Below, piece after piece: positions 30,301 through 43,200 of a stretch of 64,000 bases of DNA. The translations under genes were made by a program, and so were the position numbers. Position 1 is the stretch's first letter. Each line of letters opens with the position of its first letter. The DNA comes from Chelydra serpentina (lineage: Eukaryota > Chordata > Testudines > Chelydridae), in contig JBAIAC010000006.1 of NCBI GenBank assembly GCA_037349315.1, positions 54,246,501-54,310,500 of the forward strand, given 5' to 3'. The notes under the pieces are model-generated. The model saw only the letters and a program-made list of their open reading frames with translations. It did not search any database and had not been told where the DNA came from.

Positions 30301-33300
30301 CTATGCATCTATCTTTATTTAAACCCTGATCCGACACACACAATCCCATTGGCTATCAGAGGGGTAGCTGTGTTAGTCTGTATCCACAAAAACAACGAGG
30401 AGCTCGGTGGCACCTTAAAGACTAACAGATTTATTTGGGCATAAGCTTTTGCAGGTAAAAAACCCACTTCTTCAGATGCATGGAGAGAGCTTAATCCCAT
30501 TGGAGTTAGTAGGACTTCTTGTATAAAGGCTGAAGGTTTGAATGACATTGTTGTAGCAATAATCAACGGATTAAATAAACATGGTCTCCCATTAATTCTG
30601 AATCAGTGAAAGAACAATTCCATTTTGGCTTATTGATGAAAGGACAGAGTTGCTGGGATTTTATTAAAATGTTCTTAGTGGTTATATTTTTAATAAACAG
30701 AATACATTTATACAATCTTATTTTTCTAAACCCAACCCATTGCTAGTATGTGATCCAGACAAGGATCCCTTGGATATCTCATCACCTTTCTCTGGCGACC
30801 ACTGGTTTTTCCATCCAAACTTAAACACAAATTCCTTCAATCCTTCTAGTCTGCCACTCTAAATATGACACGCACACACAGGCACTCTTGATTGCAAAAA
30901 TAACATTTTAAGATCCAGCTTTTTGTTAACATTGAATTATTTATTGTCATAAGGAAAAATAACTACAACTACTGCATCTTTCAGTGTAACTTTATCCTGT
31001 TACGCTAAAAGGGCCAGATTTATCCTGATATACACTCCACGCAAACTCACTGATTTCAGTCCATTAAGTAGGGCAGAATTTGGATCCCAAAGAGTAACTT
31101 TCCTGGAAGACTGAAAAAAGATTTGTCTTCAAAAGTAAATTACACCAATTTTCTGTCTACTCTAAAGTTTCTGATCCCAACCCTTGGCTTTTTCATTCAA
31201 TAAAAAATCTGAATATAATCCAAATGGAAATATTATGGAAAACCCAACATGATAGAATGCACAGATGTTTCACAATAAAAACCTCTCTTTCCATATTTTT
31301 AATGTAATATAAATATACAAGTCACTTTATATTGACTACTTCAAATCAAGTCTCTGCCACAACATGATTTCAGTATTAAACTATCTGCTACCACAGCACA
31401 ATTCTCAGCAAATAACTCTGGGACAGTATAGCTAATGATGTGTTGGAGAAACTGAAACAATCATTGCATATTTAAACCAATTATTACATTATTATATGTG
31501 CCACTAAATAGCAGAAGAAAATAATTTATTTGCAATGAAGTGTAATCAAGCCCAGCTACCGACAACTGTTAGCTCTGGAAAGAAAAAAGAAATCATATGG
31601 AACTAAAGTACCATTTTTTGTTGAATAAAAATAAACTTTGGGCTTCTTACCAAGCCGCCAGGCCTAAATGGAAAAATTTGACTTCAAATAGCTGGAAACT
31701 GCTGACAAGACATCTTACCAACTAAGGGAAATTAGACTTTTAATATGTTATACTGCAACTGAGAACATTTATCTAAAATAACACACTAATTTGATTTGTA
31801 CCTCATGTGTATGGTATAAGTTTGTAGGCAGATCTTATTTTCACAAGAAGCTACCACATGAGTATCTATGGGTCTGGAGGTGGAGGAGAGGAGCAGCTGT
31901 GTTTAGGATGTGGTGCAAAGTCCTAAGTTATTAAGATTCCACTAAGCATTAACTAAGCTGCTAGATTTGGGAGTTTAGAAATATACTTAAGTTCAGTAAC
32001 ATTACCATTACCAGTATAATGTAATGGCTAACAGGCATACAATTATAACTATTAGCCATGTTTAGTTTGTTTGAGAAGTATAAGTATGCAAATCACATGG
32101 TAACTCTGCTTATCTACGATTTATCTGTCATAGGGGTTTGCACTGCTGCCTATCACTAATGTATCTGAGCAATTATTCTGATCTTTTGTTTAAATGTTCA
32201 AGAATTTTAATTGCTAAATGCTCCAACAAGAAAGATTCTCATGCACCTTAATATCTCTGCTGCTTACAAGAACAGGATAGCCAGAGAATGTAGAAAGACT
32301 GTTCACAATAAGGTAGGGTAAGGGCATGGTGGTGAAGCAAATGGTGGTTGTACTGGCTGGTGGTGGTCTTTGGCTCAGAGCCTACAGAATCGGCATAGTC
32401 CTCTCTGTTTTCTCCCTTGTTTGGAATGGATGCCCCGTGCATCACAGCTCCACTTTTTCATCCAGTCCCAGTATCACCATCACATGATGAAGTGCTCTGG
32501 TTTTGAAAATTACCCAAAAGCTCCTGCCCCCAGTAACTGTGCTAGACACTATGGTGGTCAAGAGTCCCAGAATTGACTGGTACAAGCACAGCTGAAGCCT
32601 TGCTGTGTCTATAAGCATCAAACCAGTGCTGCTGTGTGGGCATGTCAAACCATTGCAAGGGCAAGCAAAGCAAGCAACCATTTCCTGCCATCAAGGCCGG
32701 ATCCAAAGCCCACTGTAGTATAGAAGACTCCCTTTGACTTCAATGGGCTTTGGCTCAGGTTCTCAATGTCTCTACAACAGTTTCCTCACTTAGTATAGAC
32801 ACACCCTTAGACAGAAAACAGGTGCTCTTCCTTTCAGCCCTGAATCTCTGCAAGTCTTCACTTTCCATATCAAGGTTTTCCACCAAGCTGAGCCAGAGAC
32901 ACAATATCCGATTTAAGTAAGTTTCCTATACTTGCTTGGCTCTTGTCTCCTGAGCGCTCCAGCAGTCAATTTTGCTCCTGAACACATGACTGAATCAGTG
33001 AAGGCTACACCTACACTACTAGCTAGGGATGTGAGTATAAACACAGCGAAGCTGCAGTAGCATGGGTAGCTGTAGCAGAGGCATGGCTGAGCCATGCCGA
33101 CTACAAGCCCAATTAAAACCGATGGGTCTGTACTCTGCACGGCTGGCCTGGGCCTCTGCTGCTCCTACTAAAGCTTGATCAGCACTACCACAAGTGTATG
33201 TACACCAGCAAAGGAATCACATCCCTAGTTTGTAGGGTGGACATATCTAAGGGTAAAAACCTTAACAGTCATAAAAAATAAATGCCCGTATTCTGTCCTC

Positions 33301-34163
33301 AGTTGCACACCCACAATTCTCTCTGATTGCAGTGGAAGATACACACCTCTATCAGGCCCAAAACGTATACATTTTCTATACATGTACTCAAGCTAGTTTT
33401 CAAGATTAATATGTAACCGTAAATCCTACATTGATCCATATTTCACTTAGTTTAAATGTAAATTAGATCTGAGCCAATATCCTAAGCGATCAGAATTTAA
33501 TCAACTAAGGAAACAAACCCCCTCATGCCGTGCACACACTGAACTCTTACGGCCAGATTCCTTTCTTGTTTACAACAGTGTAAATCACGAGTATCTCCAC
33601 TGAAGTCAGAAGGCCAGATCCTCGCATCCAGCCAAGTTCATTTCAGAGTAGGACGTACGTGTGTATGTGTGTGTCTGTCTGTCTGTCTGTCTGTGTTGGA
33701 TGGGACACAGGTGGCTACCTTAACACTACTCCTGATCCAGGCCCTGCTGATGGTCAAATTGGCCTCTGGCGTAAGATAGAACAGCCACTTATGTTGGCTG
33801 GTAATGTCTCCCTAGGGGCCATTATGCAGCTGAATATGTTGGAGTGAAGAACACTCTGGCCACACCTCTTGTCATGTGACATAACCCACTATGCCGGGGA
33901 AGTCGGAAGGGGGTGGAACAGAGCTTCCTGTGCCAGCTCTCTGCTAGTGGAGGATTCCTCTACATAAGGGGAGTCCTCACTTGCCCTTTTAGGCCAGGTT
34001 GCTGGCATTTTTGCACAGCAGGCTGAATCAAGGAGCCCTGTATCTGGCCCACCAGAGTTACACCAGCATAAAACTGATATGAGGTCATAATCAACCCCTG
34101 GAAAATCTATCTTCTCTATCTATTCCAGCCATTAATTAGTTACCCAGCAACTAATTAGTTAAC

Positions 34164-34214
<51 letters not shown>

Positions 34215-37200
34215 CCATTTGTACACCATTTTCAGGAAAATATATATATGGAATCAGTTCAATTTTTCTTACGTAGTTAATCACTTCCTCTGAGTGGATT
34301 TGTTTTTTCCTGCAAATGGTGTACTTCCCCAGACAAGAAAATTCAAATGATTGCTCAATGGTTATCAAAAGTCACTTGCAAATGTCAGGGTGAAAAATCT
34401 TGGAATGTATCATTGAAAAAAATGCATGAGACAGCAGTAAATCTCTTTGAAAGACACTGAGTCCTTGTTTCAGTCTGTATGGAGAAGAACGACGTAATTA
34501 AAACATTGCGGAAAGTTCCTATGATATGCTAAAAACTTCATTGTCAGGAAATGTCACTTGAGTTAGCCCCATTCAGTCTGTAGGAGGTCATTCGTTTCTA
34601 AAACATTCTTATGTTGCTATAGAAACAGAAAAAAAAACAATAACATATATCTACTAAGAAACCACTATTCATTTCCTGGCAAAAAAAATCCATGCACTGA
34701 GAAATGTATACAGCAGAAGAGTCCCTGAAACTAGAAAGTGAATCAACTATGATGAATCCTCACATCCCAATTTTCACAGCATTAAAAGGAATGGCAGAAC
34801 TGGGCCTTAAAACATTTAAATGGAAAGACTTTCATTCTAAGGGGGGAAAAACCATTATTTAATCCCCAATAAACAATATGTCCCGAGTATAGTAAAATAT
34901 GCCGTTCTTGTTGTTTACATGACACTAATATACATTATAAGTATTGGGTCCGATTCTGATCTCAGCTTCACTGAGGTTTAAAGCATGATGGACTGAACCC
35001 TCTCCTGGCGTAAAACCTGGCACAGCTCATTTACTTCAATCGAGTTATGTCAATTTACACCTGCAGAGATTCTGGCCCAGTAACTTCTCTAACATAAGTG
35101 GAGTTGCTCTGGAATTACTGTGGTTCAAGCAAGGTCAGAATGGGGCCCCACTGTATCTTGTTCTGATAAACAGCTATAAGTGCTTTTTTGGTGACATTGC
35201 TCTAAAGTTCATATTTAAAATGATAATGAACTCCTCTGCTCTTAGACGTCTGATGCATTCACCCTCACGAGCAGTAGCAGTTCTCAAAAATCCTAGCTTC
35301 CAGCGACAGGGTGCTCATAAAATAGATTTGCATCTTCCAAAGCATGAAGACATGGATTAGGACTAAACATACCTGTATACACTGCCTGACCTAGAGAGAA
35401 ATTTGTTTTTCTGTAAAAACTGCAAACTATTATCAGTTCTAGTTAAGCTGCTAAGCAGCCTGTGTACAGTATGTTCTTGTTATCTGACAATATGCCTCTG
35501 GGCAGAAAAGAAAACTCTTGCCAGGCCTGCTCTTACCACCCCCTTTCCCAGGGGAAAACAGATTAGAAAAACAGTAGCTCTCAGAAACAGCTGATTGTTA
35601 GCTATCGACTGGATTTCCACTCACCACACTCACTGTGTTCACTATTATATTCTGTTTCTGGGGTATGACGTGTGGTTTTGGCTGAGTTGATGTAACAAAA
35701 TAAAATGGACAACTCAATGTATTCCTGGGAGAATCTTTCTGTGGGATTTCTTAAGTCTCGTCTGTATGTCAACTTGAGATTTGTGTTGTGTCACTGGGAC
35801 AGAGAGCTGGGGAATAGCAGCAGAAGTAGCTCTCTGGTCACGGCAACCGCTATTAGTTGTCTGGGAGTAAATCTGACAATGATAGCTGTGCCTAACTGAG
35901 AAATTGGGAATAGGCTGGAGAGAGCTACAAGGCTAATTAACACATTAGCCCAGAACATAGAAAAGGCACTGGAAGGAAGTGCCAGGTGGAGAGAGAACCA
36001 GAAAGAGGCAGGCTCTCAGTACCATGAGAGATCTCTGAGGGCGAGATCTCCAACCTCTCCTACCCTTGGTCTAAGGGGATAAGGGTGATATGCTATTGTA
36101 GATCAGATGCCGCACAATGCTGTGAAGTTGGTGGGGAAACACTGTAAATAAGCCACATGTGGTGTTTATAAGCAAAGAGTTTCCACGTGGGCTGCATACG
36201 CAGAGGAAGATAGGCGAGGAGGAGCCTCATCCTGTTATAATCACCACAAATAATGAAGAATACTGTTAGTGTTGTGTGAAAAACAAGATGGCCCTGCTTA
36301 GGGACCTCCATTGCCACAAGTCCAGTTTCACTAGCTGAATTCTGTGGTTGGTTTAATTTTCTTTTCCTTTTCGCAGTGTCAGTTCTGTCACATTTAAAAT
36401 TCAATACAATTCCATTTAGCTGCAGGTAAGGGAAACCTTCTACCAGCCACCTCTGTGAGTTAAAGGGAAGCCAAAGCAGTCAGATCCTGGTTGGGGAAAG
36501 AGGGATGGCTCACCACCTTGAACCCTACCAATGCCCTCCAACCAGAGCTTTGTGGTGTCAGGTCTATATATTTTAGAGAGAGGATGAGTATGAAGCATCT
36601 TCAGTAGCATTCTCACTTCTGGAGCCTGCAGCTATCCAGTCAAGGGCTGATGCAGTTTAAGCATTTTTATCCTCCACAAACTTTCCTCTGACTGTTACTC
36701 CTCACCAACAGGTGCACTCAGCCAATGGCTAAAAGAGGCTGAAGACCTGTGCTCTAAAAACACCCACAGAACTACTGTCAACCTCCTCAGATCTGTATGA
36801 ATGGGGCATGAAAAAAACCTGCTTCTTCCATGTGTTAGGGAAAGTCACCTCCCCACCGCATCCCCAACAAACCAATAAGAAAGAAACCCGTGTCCCCTAC
36901 ACAGGAATAACTTTCATAGTATGGAATATGAGATTTATTACATTAGACAAACTTACTCTTTTCCTTTTGTTCTGGCATTGGCAAAACAGTGATCTTAAAA
37001 TCTGGACTGGGTGCTTTTATATAAAACCACACCTGAGAGAAGGCCCGTTTATCAGTTTGAAATTCTTAAATTCTAAACCACAACCAGATTTTTTTCATGT
37101 TCTTCTTATCCTTATTCATTTACATTGCGGTGGTGCACATAGGCAAGACTCATATTTTCACTTCTGTAGAAACTTCAGGAACATGGTGCAATTTAAAGCA

Positions 37201-40200
37201 CCTAAAATGTAACCAAATAAATGAATGATTATATCATATCTAAAATAATTACCTTCAAGTGTTTCTCCTTGCCCAGGAAGGGCGTCCCCTGCTCCAGATG
37301 CATACAAGGCAGTCACGGACAGCGCATATCTGGTGCCTTGTTCTAAATCTCTCAGCACCGTAGTGGTAGTATCACCCCTTATGGTTACCTCCTTGCTGTC
37401 ACCTCCAGCCGCTGGAGTATATGTTATACGGTACCGCTGTACTTTACCAGGTGCTGCACTCCAAGATAACTTCATTGTGGATGTTGTAGCATCAGAAACT
37501 CTCAAATTTCTTGGACTTCCTCGAGCTATACATGTTAAAAGACATTGAAAGCATATCATGAAACAAGTCTGATTTCTTTCTTTATTTTCAGATCATTATA
37601 AGAGAGAGAGCATACACGTTTAAGTGATTTCCTGGATCACTTCCAGACTGCTCAGAAAATTCCAGGATTCAGCCCAAAGGGTTGATCTAAGAGCTGAAAG
37701 GAATTTTTTAAATAAAACTTCACAAGAAGTTATTCCCTAAGGTAAATTAGTGCTTTTGGATATTTTTAAGTGTTTTTGAAATGACCATGATATAATACTT
37801 AATTCTGATAAAACACTATTGAACATGCATGATATAGTAAAGCTTTTGGAACCATCATGATAACATGCTCCCTTCCCCATCTCCCATGGCCACACATGTC
37901 TGTTAGGATGTAGCCAGAGGACTCTAAGGGTATGTCTATACTTACGCGTCCCGTCGGAGGCGCGCGATCGATGTTCTGGGTTCGATTTATCGCGTCTTGT
38001 CAAGACGCGATAAATCGAACCAGGAAGTGCTCCGTCGTCGACGCTGGTACTCCAGCTCGACGAATGGAGTAGGCGGAGTCGACGGGGGAGCCTGCGCGCC
38101 GCGTGTGGATCCCGGGTAAGTGCTTTTTCATTCGAACTAAGGTACTTCGACTTCAGCTACGTTATTCACGTAGCTGAAGTTGCGTACCTTAGTTCGATGG
38201 GGGTGGGTAGTGTAGACCTAGCCTTAGTTCTGACTTCCCACTACAAAGACTCAGGGCTCAATCCTGGAATTTGCTGAGCACTCTTGAACTGATCCAGCAA
38301 ATCACTTAAGCATGTCAATGGGCTGCAGTATGAATGGGGCACACAAAAAACCTGCTTATTCCATGGGGTGGGGAAAGCCACCTCCCCACCCCATCCGCAG
38401 CAAAACAGTAAGGAAGAAACCTATGTCCCCTACACAGGAATAACTTCCATAGTATGGAATATCGCCCTCCATTTCTAATTTCTCATGTGCTAAATTCTTC
38501 CTTCTCTACCATCCTTGAACAGTTTATAAAACACTAGATCTCTGGAATGTGTTTATCCTTAGGCTGGATCAGATAGCTATGCAAACATTTTAGAGCTGAG
38601 ATTATCCGGAGTCCTTGGAAAACTTTGCATCTCAATTTTTTTAGTGGAGAAATATTGTGGCAAGTACTGAACAAGTCCTGGGAAAGATAAAAGGGAAGGG
38701 AAGGGAAAACAGCAAGAGATCCCACATGGTAAACAAGGACTTCAACAAGAACAGCAACTGAATGTTGGGGGGGGTTCCTGAGGGAGACTCCTAGAAAGGA
38801 CAAGCCTGTCCCACAAGGCTGAACACACTGAAGAACATTTATGTGCTGTAGTTGGGAGGAAAAGGACGGATTTGAAAGAACAGGGAAGTGGGATTACTAA
38901 ATGCAACAATATACGTTGGAGAGAACTCAAGAAAAAGAAGGTGTTGCCTTAAGTCCCTATGACTACACAGCAATCAAACACCTGCGGTTGGCTCAGATCA
39001 GCTAACTCGGGCTGTAAAACCACTTTGTAAACATCTGGGCTCAGGCTGGAGCTCAAATTTTGGGATCCCATGAGGGGGCAGCAATTTTTAGCGCTGCAGC
39101 TCAAGACCTGCGAGCCCAACTCAGTTGACCCAGGCCAGCCGTGGGTCTTTTATTCCAGTATAGATGTACCCAGAGGGCCCTATTGCCTATTCATTAGAAT
39201 TCCATGGAGTCACTGGAAAGTTTGGATTTTTCCTTTTGTTTCCTCCACCATGACTAAACAATAGCAAGAGATACATTTACAGATTGTTTTATCCACTCTT
39301 GTTTCATTAGCTTTACCTTTTCTCAATTGCCTTATTTATTTTTCTTATTATTTCTCAATCTTCCCTCTATGGACTAACCATTTTATTTCTTGGTACTGAT
39401 CAGGGAGAAAAACATATTTGAAACATTGTTCCAAACATTAAACCCAGATAGCAAAGACCTAATTTATTTTGATGGCAGGTGGGGGGCACCTTGGGGAGGC
39501 ATTGATTTCTCCAGGAGTTAATGTCTCTGCCAATTTTAGCACCAAGCGGATAGGCAAGCCATCCAAGTATGCTGCTAGTTAAATTTTCACCTCATTTCAG
39601 AAGCTGATATAACTTATGTAATACTTCAGCTACATCCTACCATTTTCATCTTAAATTCATGGGCAACATGTCCTAATTTTAAGTGCACTTCTAGTCTTAG
39701 CTCCAAAAGATGTTTCATTTGTCTCCAAAACTGTTGTGCTCTTATTCTTATCTTCTTTACCTGGATAGGTTTTGTCTAAATGTCCACAAATTTCCAATTT
39801 ACTATTTTAAATAAAACAAAGTACCATTCAATGAACAGGTGCCCAATGTCGATCCTTATAGATTTTTGGAATCCTTAATTGTATGAAAAGTTCATTTTGT
39901 TACTCTGCATAACTGTAGATATGCCACTTATAGAAATGCAATATGGGTGTTGCCTGAAGTTTGTTACTACCACGCTTTCTAATCAATATTTCCATGTTAC
40001 CACATGGGGTCTTCACTGTTATGCAAATGACACCTACATTTATATGCTATTTTTACCTTGCATCTCATAATAATAGCTGCCTTGCTGTCAGTTTTCCTGA
40101 CTAAAATTTAGTCTGCAACACTAGTTTAATGTATTTCAGTACAAAGCTCTGGTACACACATTTCCTGATTGCACACCGAAAGGATTTTCCAATCTGGCTG

Positions 40201-43200
40201 ACTCTTCTAGGAAGCTGAACATTAATTTGAACCTCATAGCTTTCATGTCACAATATAGATTGCTACTTTTCATCTGGCTTTCTCTTATTTGAGAAACTGA
40301 GAAAAATAAAGATGCATTTCATTAACTCATATTCACTTTTATTACAAGATGACTTCACTACTACAGGTTTTACTATGCTGCTGTCATCTTCCAAATGATC
40401 TAGAGCTGAGTAATGAGATTTATTACATTAGACACATTTACTCTTTTCCTTTTGTTCCTGCACTGGCAAAACAGTGATCTTAAAATCTGGACTGGGTGCT
40501 TTTATATAAAACCACCTCTGGGATAAGGCCCGTTTATCAATTTGAAATTCTTAAATTGTAAACCACAACCAGTTTCTTTTTCATATTCTTCTTATCCTTA
40601 TTCATTTACATTGCAGTAGTGCACATAGGCATGACTCATATTTTCACTTCTGAAGAAACTTCAGGAACATGGTGCAATTTAAAGCACCTAAAATGTAACC
40701 AAATAAATGAATGATTATATCATATCTACAAATAATTACCTTCAAGTGTTTCTCCTTGCCCAGGAAGGGCATCCCCTGCTCCAGATGCATACAAGGCAGT
40801 CACGGACAGCGCATATCTGGTGCCTTGTTCTAAATCTCTCAGCACCGTAGTAGTAGTATCACCCCTTATGGTTACCTCCTTGCTGTCACCTCCGGCAGCT
40901 GGAGTATATGTTATACGGTACCGCTGTACTTTACCAGGTGCTGCACTCCAAGATAACTTCATTGTGGATGTTGTAGCATCAGAAACTCTCAAATTTCTTG
41001 GACTTCCTCGGGCTATACATGTGAAAAGACATTGAAAGCATATCATGAAACAAGCCTGATTTCTTTCTTTCTTTTCGGATCATTATAACAGAGAGAGCAT
41101 ACATGCTTAAGTGATTTGCTGGATCAGTTCCAGACTGCTCAGCAAATTCCAGGATACACGGGGGAGGGGGAGTCGACCTAAGATACACAACTTCAGCTAC
41201 GCTGTCAACGTATCTTAGGTCGATTGACCTGGCCGTCCTCACGGCGGCAAGTCAACCGCTGCTGCTCCCCCATCAACTCCACTTCCGCCTCTCACGGAGG
41301 TGGAGTTCTGGAGTCGATGGGGAGCACGCTTGGGGATCGATTTATCGTGTCTACACTAGACATGATAAATCGATCCCTGATAGACCAATCACTAGCCACC
41401 AATCCGGTGGGTAATGTAAATGTACCCTAAGACTTCAAAGGAATTTTTTTAATACAACTTCACAAGAACTAAGGTAAATTAGTGCTTTTGGATATTTTTT
41501 AAGTGTTTTTGAAATTACCATGATATAATACTTAATGTTCATAAATCACTTTTGAACATTCATGATATAGTAAAGCTTTTGGTACCATCATGAAACATAC
41601 TCTCTTCCCCATCTCCCATGGGTGCACATGTCTGTTAGGATGCAGTCTGTGGACTCTAAGTTCTGACTTCCCACTACAAAGACTCAGGGCTCAATCCTGG
41701 AATTTGCTGAGCACTCTTGAACTGATCCAGCAAATCACTTAAGCATGTCAATGGGCTGCAGTATGAATGGGGCACACAAAAAAACCCTGTTTATTCCATG
41801 GGGTGGGGAAAGCCACCTCCCTACCCCAACCCCAACAAAACAGTAAGAAAGAAACCCATGTCCTGTATACAGAAATAACTTCCATAGTATGGAATATCGC
41901 CCTCCATTTCTAATTTCTCATATGCTAAATTCATCCTTCTCTACCGTCTTTGAACAGTTTATAAAACACTGGGCCTCTGGAATGTGTTTATCCTTAGGCT
42001 GGATCAGATAGCTATGCAAACATTTTAGAGCTGAGATTATCCGGAGTTCTTTGGAAAACTTTACACCTCAATTTTTTTAGTGGAGAAAAGATGCGAAAAG
42101 TACAGACCAAGTCCTGAGAAAGATAAAAGGGAAGGGAAGGGAAAACAGGAAAAGATCCCAAATGGAACACAAGGACTTCAACTAGCACGCAACTGAATGG
42201 TTTGGAGGATTTTTTCCTGAGGGAGACTCCTAGAAAGGACAAGCCTGTCCCACAAGGCTGAACACACTGTAGAAAATTTCTGTGTAGCTTTGGGGAGGAA
42301 AAGGACGGATTTGAAAGAACAGGGAAGTGGGATTACTAAATGCAACAATATACGTTGGAGAGAACTCAAGAAAAAGAAGGTGTTGCTTTAAGTCCCTATG
42401 ACTACACAGCAATCAAACACCTGCAGTTGGCCCGGATCAGCTGACTCGGGCTAGCGGGGCTCTGGCTGCAGGGCTGTAAAACCACTTTGTAAACATCTGG
42501 GCTCGGGCTGGAGCTCAAACTCTGGGATCCCATGTGGGGGCAGCAATTTTTAGCGCTGCAGCTCAAGACCTGCGAGCCCAACTCAGTTGACCAAGGCCAG
42601 CTGTGGATCTTTTATTCCAGTGTAGATTTACCCAAAGGACCCTATTGCCTATTCATTAGAATTCCATGGAGTCACTGGAAAGTTTGGATTTTTCCTTTTG
42701 TTTCCTTCCACCACGACTAAACAATAGCAGGAGATATATTTACATATTGTTTTATCCACTCTTGTTTTGTTGGGTTTACCTTTTCTCAATTGCCTTATTT
42801 ATTTTCCTTGTTATTTCTCAACCTTCCCTTCCTATCTGGCTGACTCATATAGGATGCTGAACATTAATTTGAATCGCATATCTTTCATGTCACAATATAG
42901 TATTGTTATTTTTGGTTTGGCTTTCTCTTATTTGAGAAAATGAGATAAATAAAGTGGTACTGCATTTACTGATATTCACATTTATTACAAGATGACTTCA
43001 CTATTACAGGTTTTATTCTGCCGCTGTCATCTTCCAAATGATCTAGAGCTGAGTAATGAGATTTATTACATTAGACACATTTATTCTTTTCCTTTGTTCC
43101 TGCACTGGCAAAACAGTGATCTTAAAATCTGGACTGGGTGCTTTTATATAAAACCAGCTCTGGGATAAGGCCCATTTATCAATTTGAAATTCTTAAATTG

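Larger units (their letters stand above)
28344..36793 (-). other. Long intron between FN3-5d and FN3-6 (part)
   Basis: The largest intron in the window (28344-37252). Content seen: palindromic repeats (28510-28680, 31005-31080, 32690-32765, 34945-35150), a SINE-like insertion (30353-30492) and microsatellites at 33657 and 34165. No host coding exon was recognised despite many short open frames. Confidence 0.75.
36930..40414 (-). repeat. Tandem duplication unit d (carries FN3-5d)
   Basis: The unit begins at GAGATTTATTACATTAG, 323 bases before its exon (325 in unit c, 324 in unit b). It contains a Harbinger-like MITE at about 37929-38224 and a turtle-type palindromic MITE at about 38955-39175. 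About 830 bases (39370-40195) are absent from unit c. Apart from these it aligns with unit c throughout. Confidence 0.9.
40415..43057 (-). repeat. Tandem duplication unit c (carries FN3-5c)
   Basis: It starts at the same GAGATTTATTACATTAG motif, with GAGCTGAGTAAT immediately before it as at the start of unit b. It has an empty site where d and b carry a Harbinger-like MITE (GACTCTAAGTTCTGAC near 41653), but a different MITE copy at about 41158-41428. Confidence 0.9.

Noticed and set aside
36808..37212. 134-codon plus-strand frame
   Set aside because: It crosses the vestige and unit d intron; homologous stretches in the other units are interrupted, so it is not conserved as coding.
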